Assembly: GCA_025055575.1 (NCBI GenBank)
Contig: JANWWP010000064.1
Span: 1-58,524 of the forward strand
Direction of reading: 5' to 3'
DNA: 58,524 nucleotides
DNA from: Flavobacteriales bacterium
Lineage (GTDB): Bacteria; Bacteroidota; Bacteroidia; CAIKAF01
Position numbers and translations under genes: made by a program. How positions within the stretch are numbered: position 1 is the stretch's first letter; each line of letters begins with the position of its first letter. Shown here in pieces: positions 26,501 through 35,000 of the stretch. A model generated the notes under the pieces. That model did no database searches, had not been told where the DNA came from, and saw only the letters and a program-made list of their open reading frames with translations.

Positions 26501-26682
26501 ACGGATTTCGCGCATACTTCGGCGTTGGCACCGGTGTAGCGCGTGGTGATGCTCACCGAAGGAGGCACGATTTCAGGAAACTGTGTGATGGGCAGTGTGG
26601 CCAGAGCAATCAAACCGAGCAAAACCAGCAGCAGGGAAATAACCAAAGAAAGAATGGGCCTTTCTATGAAGGTGCGCAGCAT
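23566..26682 (-). CDS. RND multidrug efflux permease (AcrB/HAE1 type)
   Basis: The 1038-residue inner-membrane protein has the usual two halves of six membrane spans and large periplasmic loops. The N terminus reads FIERPILSLVISLLLVLLGL, and the switch of the second half reads LPFGAVGSFLGLWLAGLDNN. Proton-relay residues: Asp409 is present in GIVVDNAIVVVE, but the neighbour equivalent to AcrB Asp408 is Asn410; Lys938 (LLGKNAILIVEYA) and Arg in RFRPILMTSFAF are present. It exports hydrophobic or amphiphilic compounds using proton motive force. It lies two bases after the adaptor gene; no TetR-type regulator is adjacent. Confidence 0.97.
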   Translation of the reverse strand: MLRTFIERPILSLVISLLLVLLGLIALATLPITQFPEIVPPSVSITTRYTGANAEVCAKSVATIIERAVNGVPGMTYMASVSNNAGVTVITVNFKVGTDPDLAAVNVQNRVTTVMDELPEEVLKAGVTTEKEVNSMLMYLNLFSTDSTVDETFVYNFADINILPELKRIDGVGYAEIMGAKDYSMRVWLKPDKLQAYGLSTDDIVEAIRGQNLEAAPGKTGESSDKLNQSTQYVLRYTGKFIDVEQYKNIVLRANPDGSILKLRDVADVEFGALSYHMDSKTDGRPSASIMLKQRPGSNARDVIQNIKKRMAYLQATTFPPGMQFNIAYDVSRFLDASIQEVLKTLLEAFVLVFLVVFIFLQDWRATLITGLSIPVALIGTFAFVQLLGFSINLLTLFALVLAIGIVVDNAIVVVEAIHAKMADTGLGAREATLESMKEIAAAIISITLVMSAVFIPVSFLSGPVGIFYRQFSLTLAIAIVISGINALTLTPALCARWLKPHHAHKGGWAGGFFNRFNQFFDGLMVRYIRMLEKFGLRRRFVVLATVVAILGVVALSKILSTGFIPTEDQGILYVAVSTPPGATVERTGEVLDQINQIAHQLPEVENVSTLAGYSLLTESAGASYGMAIINLKPWHERSRKVFEVIEDLRARAEKLQDAQIEIFPPPTVPGFGNTSGFELRLLDRSGSPNLHRLAEVGRKFTADLAARKEIANAFTTFETNFPQYLIKVDYETAARKKIRASDALRTLQALVGSYYASNFVRFGQMYKVMLQSSPEYRKTPEDILKFYVKNEEGQMVPLSAFIRLQKVFGPEQMTRFNMFNAILITGEAATGYSSGDAIRAIEEVGARLPRGFTYEWSGMTREEVISGNQAGIIFLISLVFVFLILAAQYESFMLPLAVLLSLPFGAVGSFLGLWLAGLDNNIYAQVALVMLIGLLGKNAILIVEYAQLRLRSGEPLRKAALEGALSRFRPILMTSFAFIAGLIPLVFAGGAGEMGNRTIGTSAAAGMLMGTVVGIILIPGLYLLFAKIESRWRRTLS

Positions 26683-26684
26683 GA

Positions 26685-27812
26685 TCAGAGCAGGGGCAAA
26701 TCAATCAAAACATCTTTCTCCGCCAAGGCTTGCGGTTGAATAACCTGACCCTCCTGCAGGTTTTGGACGCCTTCGTAGATGATGAGGTCCTCTGAGCCCA
26801 GACCTTCAGCCACAATGTAGTATTGTCCATAGCGTTGGTAGGGTGTAAAGCTTTTAAGCTTCACAATATTGTTTTCCACCCTGAAAACAAATAACTTATC
26901 CTGGATTTCTAAGGTTGATTTCTGCGGCACCAACAAAGCGTTTTTCAAAAAGCGGTGCAGCCGGATTTTTCCCGTTGATCCATGTTTGAGCAGATAATTT
27001 TTATTGTCAAAAACAGCCCGCAGGGCAATGGAGCCTGTTTCATTATCAAATTCGCCCGCCATGGTTTCAATTTTTCCGGTTACTGGGAAAACGCTGCCAT
27101 CTGCCAAAACCAGCTCCACCCTGGACTGCCGGAGTGAGTCGTCCCGGCTGCCGCTCAGGTTTTCTAAATATTCCACCTCCGACACATTGTAATACGCATA
27201 CACGCGGCTCACATCGGACAGGGTGGTCAGCAAATCGCCTTCCCGGATGAGACTGCCTATTTTGAAAGGAATGAGGTTGATGATTCCATCAAAAGGGGAG
27301 CGGATCTCGGTGTTGGCCAGCTTGATTAAATCGCGGGCCTCCTCAGCTTTGGCCTCTTCAATTTTGGCCTTGGCAATCTCCACCTTGGCCTGAGCCAGAT
27401 CCAATTCCGTGCGGGTCACCACATTTTTATCCACCAGAAGACGCACGCGGTCCAATTCAATGAGGGCTGATGCCAGTTCGGCCTCGGCCACTTTCAATAA
27501 AGCACGGGCTTTTGCTAAGGACGCTTTGTATTCTTCGTCGTTGATTTTGAAAAGAACCTGGCCTTTTTTCACCTGTTGCCCTTCATCCACCATGATCTGG
27601 TCCAGATAGCCTTCCACCCTGGCCCGGATTTCGACATTTTTCAAGGCTTTGATGCCCGCCGTGTAGTCTATTTTGAGATCTACATTTTGACGGAGGGGAT
27701 GAATGACTTTAAATATTTCGGGGGGATCATGAGCTTCGTTCTTTTCTGAACTATGGGAGCAATTCCAGTAAAAAAATGCAAGGCTCAGAAGTGGAATGAC
27801 AAATCGCCGCAC
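26685..27812 (-). CDS. Efflux RND periplasmic adaptor lipoprotein (AcrA/MexA type)
   Basis: The 375-residue protein has a lipobox (LLSLAFFYWNCSHSSE, Cys at residue 18). The membrane-fusion layout is complete: a first lipoyl half (NVEIRARVEGYLDQIMVDEG), a coiled-coil hairpin rich in Ala, Lys and Glu (about 110-170), a second lipoyl half (EIRSPFDGIINLIPFKIGS) and beta-barrel domains to the end. It bridges the RND pump to the TolC channel. It is the first gene of the operon and begins 59 bases after tRNA-Leu on the same strand. Confidence 0.95.
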   Translation of the reverse strand: MRRFVIPLLSLAFFYWNCSHSSEKNEAHDPPEIFKVIHPLRQNVDLKIDYTAGIKALKNVEIRARVEGYLDQIMVDEGQQVKKGQVLFKINDEEYKASLAKARALLKVAEAELASALIELDRVRLLVDKNVVTRTELDLAQAKVEIAKAKIEEAKAEEARDLIKLANTEIRSPFDGIINLIPFKIGSLIREGDLLTTLSDVSRVYAYYNVSEVEYLENLSGSRDDSLRQSRVELVLADGSVFPVTGKIETMAGEFDNETGSIALRAVFDNKNYLLKHGSTGKIRLHRFLKNALLVPQKSTLEIQDKLFVFRVENNIVKLKSFTPYQRYGQYYIVAEGLGSEDLIIYEGVQNLQEGQVIQPQALAEKDVLIDLPLL

Positions 27813-27871
27813 AAGACAATTTAATTAACATCAACTCGCAAAGGCGATACCACCTCTGGCCTCCTCACCAG

Positions 27872-27953
<82 letters not shown>

Positions 27954-27957
27954 CATT

Positions 27958-28533
27958 TTATGGCATTTTCTGAATGCGGGCGCAAATATCGGAAAAAATT
28001 TCCTCAATGGCACCCGTGCCCTCCACTTCTTCCAACAGGCCTCTGTTTTTGTAATATTCTTTTAGAGGCAATGTTTCTGCTTTATACACTTCAAGACGCT
28101 TTTGGATCACCTCCAGCCGGGCATCGTCGGATCGGCCTGACGTGCGCGCCCTGTTTTGGAGGCGGGCGATCAGTTCTTCGTCCGGCACCTCCAGTGAAAA
28201 CACACGGCATAAAGGCATACGCGCTTCCGCGAGCAGCTGATCTAAGGCCTGGGCTTGGGGAATAGTGCGGGGAAACCCATCCAAAATCACGCCCTCGTGG
28301 GCGGGGTGGCTGGACAGATAACCCCGCAACATCGCAATGGTCACTTCATCGGGCACCAACTTGCCGGCTTCGATATACCTTTTGGCTTCCAGGCCCAGCG
28401 GCGTGCCGGAGGCCATTTCGCGACGAAAAATGTCGCCCGTGCTCAAATGCAAAAGATGGAAATGCCGGGCCAGCTTCTCGGCCTGAGTGCCTTTGCCCGC
28501 CCCGGGAGGTCCAAATAAAATATAAGTCTTCAT
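27958..28533 (-). CDS. adk: Adenylate kinase
   Basis: The 191-residue protein is a short-type adenylate kinase (AMP + ATP to 2 ADP). The P-loop is FGPPGAGKGTQAEKLA at the N terminus. The NMP-binding part has LSTGDIFRREMASGTPLG, the DGFPRTIPQA motif follows, and the short LID region reads NRARTSGRSDDARLEVIQKR, without the zinc-finger LID of long forms. The start ATG overlaps the stop of hpt by four bases (ATGA), and tRNA-Leu follows directly, so hpt, adk and the tRNA probably share a transcript. Confidence 0.97.
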   Translation of the reverse strand: MKTYILFGPPGAGKGTQAEKLARHFHLLHLSTGDIFRREMASGTPLGLEAKRYIEAGKLVPDEVTIAMLRGYLSSHPAHEGVILDGFPRTIPQAQALDQLLAEARMPLCRVFSLEVPDEELIARLQNRARTSGRSDDARLEVIQKRLEVYKAETLPLKEYYKNRGLLEEVEGTGAIEEIFSDICARIQKMP

Positions 28534-29066
28534 CCTTTCAACTTAAAAATTTCTGGTAGAGACCGACCTTTTTCTTCATAATCCAGTCCATAACCCACCA
28601 CAAAATAATTGGGGATGGTCAGGCCTTTAAAATCAATGGTACGAAGGCCCCTGTACACTTCCGCTTTAAATAAAAATGTACAGATATGCAACGACAGGGG
28701 GCCGGCCTCCTGAATCCTGCCGGCCAGGTAGTTCACCGTGAGCCCTGTGTCCACAATGTCTTCCACAAGCACAACACGTTGGCCGGAAAGCGCATCAGCG
28801 TTGAGTTCGGAAAGCCACACCTTGCCAGTGCTCTGGGTGCCGGCATAGGATTTGGCAAAAATGAATTCCTGACGTCCGCCGGATCCAAGTTGCTTCATTA
28901 GGTCCGAAAAAAACATGAAAGCCCCCTTCAAAACGCAAATAAAGACCGTGTCTTCGGTTGGGATGGCCCTGACCATTTCGGATGCCAGTCGGTTCACGGC
29001 CACATCTATTTCAGCTTTTGAAATATAGGGTTCAAAAATTTTATCGTGCAGGTACAGATCCCTCAC
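28530..29066 (-). CDS. hpt: Hypoxanthine phosphoribosyltransferase
   Basis: The PRPP-binding signature VVLVEDIVDTGLT, together with the LKGAFMFFSDLMKQL and VGYGLDYEEKGRSLP stretches, identifies a type I phosphoribosyltransferase that salvages hypoxanthine and guanine. A TTG at 29075 is the longest start, but the GTG at 29066 gives MRDLYLHDKIFEPYIS, which fits the usual family N terminus, and follows an ATTTG element at promoter-like distance; I prefer it. The product has 178 residues. It is coupled to adk by a 4-base overlap and is divergent from the AddB-like gene. Confidence 0.93.
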   Translation of the reverse strand: MRDLYLHDKIFEPYISKAEIDVAVNRLASEMVRAIPTEDTVFICVLKGAFMFFSDLMKQLGSGGRQEFIFAKSYAGTQSTGKVWLSELNADALSGQRVVLVEDIVDTGLTVNYLAGRIQEAGPLSLHICTFLFKAEVYRGLRTIDFKGLTIPNYFVVGYGLDYEEKGRSLPEIFKLKG

Positions 29067-29142
29067 AAGCGGCAAATTAAATACAATTTAAGGCTTCGGA
29101 AGAGTGGGATAACCTTTTTATCTTGCCTGGCCATAGCGGAAT

Positions 29143-31968
29143 ATGTCGGGGTCATTTCCTTCCTCTTTTTTGCTGAATAATGTGGCGCAATGGTTAGGGC
29201 GCCAGTCCGAGGAGACCGCACTGGTATTGGTGCCTAACCGTCGGATGCGGTCCCTGATGCTTTCGGAATTTTCAGCTCAGCTCCAAGGAAAAAAACTGGA
29301 GGTGTTCACCGTGCCAGAATTTTTGCGTGGGATTTCGGGCCTAAATTCCATTCATGTTCTGGCCTTATTAAATCACCTCTATGAAATTCAATGTTCCCTC
29401 TGGGAAGAGGCGGAACCTTTTGTCCGCTTCATGCCCTTCGGATTACGGCTGTTGCAGGATTTTGACGAAATCGACAACCATGTTCTGGACCCGGAAGCCC
29501 TGTTTCTAAACCTGGAAAATTATCACCGATATGATTGGCGGCACAGCGATTATCCGGAAAGCGTGGTTCGGATAGTGTGTAAGTTTTGGGAAGAATTCGG
29601 GCAACGCCGCCATGAAAAAGGCCGGGAAAAATTTTTGCACACCTGGCGCACCCTGTTGCCCATGTATCAAAAACTGCGTACTAAAGCGCTCCAAAACGGA
29701 CAGGCATGGGATGGTCTGGCTGTGCGGCTGGGGCTTCAGGAAGAGGAAAAGCTGGCCCGTCAGACGGAAAACTGTGCGGTGGCCTTTGCCGGGTTTAGTC
29801 TGGCCACCCGCGGAGAAGAAATGCTCATGGAAAAACTTAAAAGAGGGAGGAATACGGCTTTTTTTTATGATGCAGATCCCTGGTTCATTCGGCCTGTGGA
29901 GTTCTTGAATGAAGCGCCAGCCGAGCCCCTGAGACGCCTCATCCGAAAATTTCCGCCTTTTTCTCAAGCCTCCGGTTCCCTTCACGCTCCGAAAAAGATT
30001 ATCCTCCACAGCTGCCTGGGCTCAGAAGCGCAAGCCCGAAAAGCGGCAGAGCTGGCCTCGACATGTCCGGCACCCATTCTCCTGGTAAGCCCAACGGAAG
30101 AGACCATGCGGCGCCTGATGCGAATGCCCTCGTTGCAAAATGGTTTTTATTCATCGGGCCTTGCGGCCCTGGAGCCGTTTGATTTTTCAGGATTTTTTCA
30201 GACCTTATTTAAGCTTTTTTCAAAATACACAGCGAATCCGCGTTCTGGTTTTCACATCGGAGATCTCCTAAACCTTTTGGAACATCCGGTGGCGAGCAAA
30301 TATTCCCAGGCTTTGCATCAATTGGGACACCGAGTTAGGGAGGCCTGTGCGCATCAGAAAAATCCTCCCGTGTATGTACGTCCTGAAGCTTTGATGGCCC
30401 AATGGCCAGAACTGGAGATTGTGGCCGGGCCGGTGATGGAAGCGACAAATCAAGCGGGTATGTCCTTTTTTGAAGTCGCTCAAAAGGTATTCTTAGGGCT
30501 TCAGCCATTGGGCGAGGTACAAGAGCTCTTTCAATCCGTAGCGGAAATCTGGCAATATCTGGCGGACTTCCGTGTGAAATTGGCCGAACCCAAACAAGCT
30601 TTGCAGGTGCTGCAATTGTGGCTGCAAATGCAGCCTCTGCGGATGCCAACCCAGGATGGTTATTCCTTAGGCTTCGTGACCGGTTTGCTGGACAGCCGTG
30701 CCCTGGACTTTAAGACGGTTGTATTTACGGATTTTGGGGAAGGTATTTTTCCGGATTATAAAGGGCCTTCCAGCTTCATTCCGGTTTCCTTGCGACAGGC
30801 TTTTGGGTTGCCCTGGGCCAGGACTTATTTTTCGGAGCAGATTTATTTGTTTTTCAGATTATTTCAATCTGCCCAAGAGGTCCATCTCCTATACCATGGA
30901 GGCGACAAACGCGGGATGGCTTCTATGCCCAGTTTACTGCTCCACCAAATGAAAGCTGAATTTCCTGGTTGGACCTATGAGGATAAGCCTAAGGAATCCT
31001 TAAGGCCTTTGACGCAAAAGTCTCTTGAAATTAGTGTGGAAAAAGAAGGGCCTGTATATGCAGCCTTAAAAAGGTACATGACCGAACAAGAAGGTCTTTC
31101 CCCTTCCGCCTTGATCACCTATTTGGATTGTCCGCTCAAATTTTATTTCCGTCATATAGCACGTTTGAGGGAGCCCGATCCTGGAGGGGTATGGACGCCC
31201 GCAGCTTACGGAACCCTTTTGCACAATATCATGGAAGACCTCTACAGGCCCTACACCGGAAGAACGATAACTTCTGAAAAATTAAAGGATTTAGAGAGGG
31301 ATTTGGAATCATGTATCCTGGCTGCCATCTCCACAGTGGAAATAGGAAGTCCGCAAAAAGACTATGCTTTGAAAGGAAAAAATATACTTTTGAAAGAGGC
31401 GCTTCTGCGCAGTGTGAAGTCCATCCTGACCTACGATGCCACCCGCACACCTTTTACAATTTTACATACGGAATGGAAAAGAGTACAAATACTGAGCGTT
31501 TCAGACGGGCATTCCGGCACCACTTCGGAAGTGAAGCTTAAAGGCAAAGTGGACAGAGTGGACGAAAGGATGGGTGCCATTCATATTTTGGATTACAAAA
31601 CGGGTCGGGAGCTTTGGAGCCAATTCAATCCCATTTTTCTAGAGAATATTTTTGAAAATTATCATCGGGCCAGGTACGATATCCAACTGATGTTTTATGC
31701 CTGGCTGGCCAGAGACGTCCTCCGGACCGGCCAGCCCATGTATCTTGAAGTGGTGGCTGTACGCACCCTCGGCGCTTATGGTAAGGAGTCTTTTTCAAAA
31801 GTTTTTTCAAATCATACTGAAAATGATGTAACCTCTTTTTTTGGTCCTTGGAAGGATGCCCTGACGCAGGTGGTGAAGGACATCCTGGATCCAGGAATTC
31901 CATTTTATCAGACACAGGACAAACAAAAATGCCAAGTTTGTTTTTTCAGAAAGATTTGTAAAAGATAA
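29143..31968 (+). CDS. AddB-like PD-(D/E)XK nuclease with iron-sulfur clasp
   Basis: The 941-residue protein has an N-terminal inactive helicase-like part (ALVLVPNRRMRSLMLSEF, without a Walker A) and a C-terminal nuclease. Nuclease motifs: LSPSALITYLDCPLKFYF, GTLLHNIMEDLY, GKVDRVDE and HILDYKTGRE, the last holding the D...YK catalytic core. Four Cys match the AddB 4Fe-4S clasp: one in LDCPLKF, then C-x2-C-x5-C in CQVCFFRKIC at the end. It should process DNA double-strand ends for RecA with a UvrD-type partner; no such AddA gene is in the window. The start is the ATG at 29143, and its stop directly precedes the T9SS type B gene. Confidence 0.88.
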   Translation: MSGSFPSSFLLNNVAQWLGRQSEETALVLVPNRRMRSLMLSEFSAQLQGKKLEVFTVPEFLRGISGLNSIHVLALLNHLYEIQCSLWEEAEPFVRFMPFGLRLLQDFDEIDNHVLDPEALFLNLENYHRYDWRHSDYPESVVRIVCKFWEEFGQRRHEKGREKFLHTWRTLLPMYQKLRTKALQNGQAWDGLAVRLGLQEEEKLARQTENCAVAFAGFSLATRGEEMLMEKLKRGRNTAFFYDADPWFIRPVEFLNEAPAEPLRRLIRKFPPFSQASGSLHAPKKIILHSCLGSEAQARKAAELASTCPAPILLVSPTEETMRRLMRMPSLQNGFYSSGLAALEPFDFSGFFQTLFKLFSKYTANPRSGFHIGDLLNLLEHPVASKYSQALHQLGHRVREACAHQKNPPVYVRPEALMAQWPELEIVAGPVMEATNQAGMSFFEVAQKVFLGLQPLGEVQELFQSVAEIWQYLADFRVKLAEPKQALQVLQLWLQMQPLRMPTQDGYSLGFVTGLLDSRALDFKTVVFTDFGEGIFPDYKGPSSFIPVSLRQAFGLPWARTYFSEQIYLFFRLFQSAQEVHLLYHGGDKRGMASMPSLLLHQMKAEFPGWTYEDKPKESLRPLTQKSLEISVEKEGPVYAALKRYMTEQEGLSPSALITYLDCPLKFYFRHIARLREPDPGGVWTPAAYGTLLHNIMEDLYRPYTGRTITSEKLKDLERDLESCILAAISTVEIGSPQKDYALKGKNILLKEALLRSVKSILTYDATRTPFTILHTEWKRVQILSVSDGHSGTTSEVKLKGKVDRVDERMGAIHILDYKTGRELWSQFNPIFLENIFENYHRARYDIQLMFYAWLARDVLRTGQPMYLEVVAVRTLGAYGKESFSKVFSNHTENDVTSFFGPWKDALTQVVKDILDPGIPFYQTQDKQKCQVCFFRKICKR

Positions 31969-31985
31969 ATGAATTGTTATATTTG
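31955..31985 (+). promoter_or_regulatory. Consensus Bacteroidota promoter TTTG-N19-TATATTTG
   Basis: TTTG at 31955-31958 and TATATTTG at 31978-31985 are separated by exactly 19 bases, an exact match to the known -33/-7 consensus. It overlaps the end of the AddB-like gene and places transcription start near 31989, about 20 bases before the ATG at 32011, which rules out the longer start at 31969. Confidence 0.8.
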
Positions 31986-32010
31986 TAGGTTAATGATTGA
32001 CAAGGTGCAT

Positions 32011-35000
32011 ATGAAAAACCGTTATTCCGGTTTTTTTTATTTTTTACTGATTCTGCTTGTTTTTCCTGAGAAGATTTTAAAGGCCAGCCACATCTCGGGA
32101 GGGGATATCTCCTACACCTGCGTGGGGCCCAACCAATACCAGGTGACATTGAATCTGTACCGCGATTGCTCGGGCATCACGATGAGCACCACAGAATTCA
32201 TCACCCTCACCAGCACTTGTGGCGCCAGTCTCACATTCACCCTGGATTTGGTAAACGGCCCTGCCGGCTTGGAAATTTCACAACTCTGTCCGCCCCAAAT
32301 GCCTCAGAGCTCCTGCAACGGGGGCAGTTTGCCGGGTATGCAGCATTACATCTATCAAGGCATCGTCACGTTGACACCCCCTTGTGATACATGGACGATA
32401 TCCTGGAGCACGTGTTGCCGTAACAACACCACCAACCTGGCCGGGGGATCGGGCGATGATATTTACATCCAAACCACACTGAACACGGCCAGTTTTCCAT
32501 GCAACAACTCGCCAGTATTTATGAACCATCCCACCCCTTATGTGTGCAATGGCCAACAAGTGAATTATAACCCGGCCGTGGTGGAACCAGACGGCGATTC
32601 TATCGCATTCACCTTCATCTCGGCCATGAATGCCTCCGCTATGCCTTTGCCTTATTCGGGAGGATACAGCGCCGGACAGCCCATTCCAGGAATTAACCTT
32701 AATCCTGTCACGGGTCAGCTCACCTTCACGCCTACTGTGAACGGGTATTTTGTGGTCGTGATTCAGGTGACCGAATACGATGCCAACGGAAATGTGATCG
32801 GAACGGTGATGCGGGACTTTCAGTTTGTGGTGCAAACGTGCAATAATACGGTTCCTGCAGCCCCTTCAGCTTTTACCAACATCAATGGACAGGGCATTCA
32901 AACAGGGCCCCTGGAAGTGACCCTGTGCGAAGGCCAATCCTTCTGTGCCACACTCACTTTTACAGACCCCAACGCAGGAGATGCTATTACCCTCACGTCC
33001 AATGCCGCACAGGCCCTACCGGGGTCCACACAAAGTTTGAGCGGCACCAATCCGGCCAGCATTCAAATCTGCTGGACGGCTCAGCCAGGATCCCCTTCTG
33101 TCAACACCGTTACAGTATTTGCTGAAGATAATGCCTGTCCCATTGCAGGCATCACTTCTCAAAATTTTGTAGTCAAAGTTATCACGAGTACCTATGCCGG
33201 ACCGGATCAGACCATTTGCGGATCACAAGTAGCCCAACTGCAGGCCTCAGGCGGAAGTGTTTTCAATTGGAGTGTTATAAATGGTCCTCCTATGCAGGTG
33301 GGTACTAACTTTTCCTGTAACCCTTGCGCCAATCCGGTGGCTTCACCTCAACAAACCACAACCTATGTTGTGGTAAGCGACCTGGGTGCCGGATGCACCA
33401 ATACCGATACGGTGAAGGTATTTGTGGTACCAGACTTCTCGTATTCTGTCACCCAATCTTCCCCCAACTCCTGTATGCTTCAGGATGTTTTTCTGAATGT
33501 AACAGTCAATCCCAATGTGCCAGGGTATCAGTTTCAGTGGTCTCCCTCCAATGGTTTGAGCAATCCTTCCATCCCCAATCCGGTTGCTTCTTTCAATACT
33601 CCCGGGAACAAACTTATTCAGTTGACCGTAACCTCTCCCCAGGGCTGCGTGAAAAAGGATACCATCACCATTTCCGTGGCGCCTTCCTATGCGCCCAATG
33701 TGACGGCCACAGCCGACACCAACTACTATGTATGCGGTAGCCCTAACGGCGTTCAATTAGGGGTCAACTTCGCGGCGGCGGTTCCTACCATCTGCGCCCT
33801 AAGCAATACGGGCAACTGTCCTTCTACCAATACCCTCACCTTAGGCACCGGGAATATTCAAAACACTTCCACCACATATCCCGCGCCTTTTGGCAACTGG
33901 TACTGGAGCTCGCGTCACCAGATGCTGTACCTTGCCTCTGAACTTCAAGCCCTGGGCTTTAACGGAGGCAAAATCCAATCCATCGCTTTTGAAGTTCTTG
34001 GGCTCAATGGCGGTACATCCGTGTACAACAACTTTGAAGTGAAAATCGGTTGCACGAATCTCACCAGTCTCACCAGCTTTCAGACAGGCCTTGTGACGGT
34101 GTATTCCGCACCGTCGCTGAATATTACCACCGGCTGGAATACTTTAAATTTCAATACTCCCTATGAGTGGGATGGCATGAGCAATATCATTATCGAAACC
34201 TGTCATTTCAATCCGAATTATACTTTAAACCCTACAATGCCGGCCACAAATACGCCTTTTACGTCGGTGGTGTATGCCTATCAGGATGTCACCTCCTTAT
34301 GCGGTACGTCAGGCTCCAGTGCCTGGGTGACTACTGGGACTGCCCGGCCCAACACGCGCCTTGGGGTGTGCCCCACGGCAGCTATCCCTTCCAATTACAC
34401 CTACCAATGGACCCCTGCCCAGTGGTTAAACAATCCCAACATTATCAACCCGGTGGCCATGCCGGCCGGTAACATTACGTATACCGTGACGGTGACAGAT
34501 ATTCAAGGCGGCTGCTGGGACACAGCTTCCGTCACCATTTTCACGAGCTGCGGGGATTGTTTGCCTCCCATACCTCAACTTTCTCATATTACCTGTCATG
34601 GTGGCACTAACGGAAAAATACGGGCCATACCTGTCGGCGCCGGTGGTCCGCCCTGGACGGTTACGTATTTTAATGGGGCCAATAACCAGTTGCTGGCTGT
34701 TCATAATGGAGTGCATGGTTTGGATTCTTTAGTGGGCCTGCCAGCGGGCACCTATATCATTCGACTGACGGACACAACCGGTTGTTCCAAAGACACCACT
34801 ATCACACTCACACAACCTACACCGGTAGTGGTGACGGCTTTCAACGATACCACCATCTGCCAGAGCGGCACAGCGCTGGTGGGCGCTACAGCCCTCGGGG
34901 GCAATGGAGCGCCCTACACTTTTACATGGAATCAAGGTCTGGTGGGCAATGGGCCCCATAACGTGAGTCCGACGGCATCCATCACTTACACTGTCACGGC

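Noticed and set aside
31969-32010. Upstream ATG as the start of the T9SS type B protein
   Set aside because: The consensus promoter has its -7 element at 31978-31985, downstream of this ATG, and the extra residues precede a normal signal peptide.
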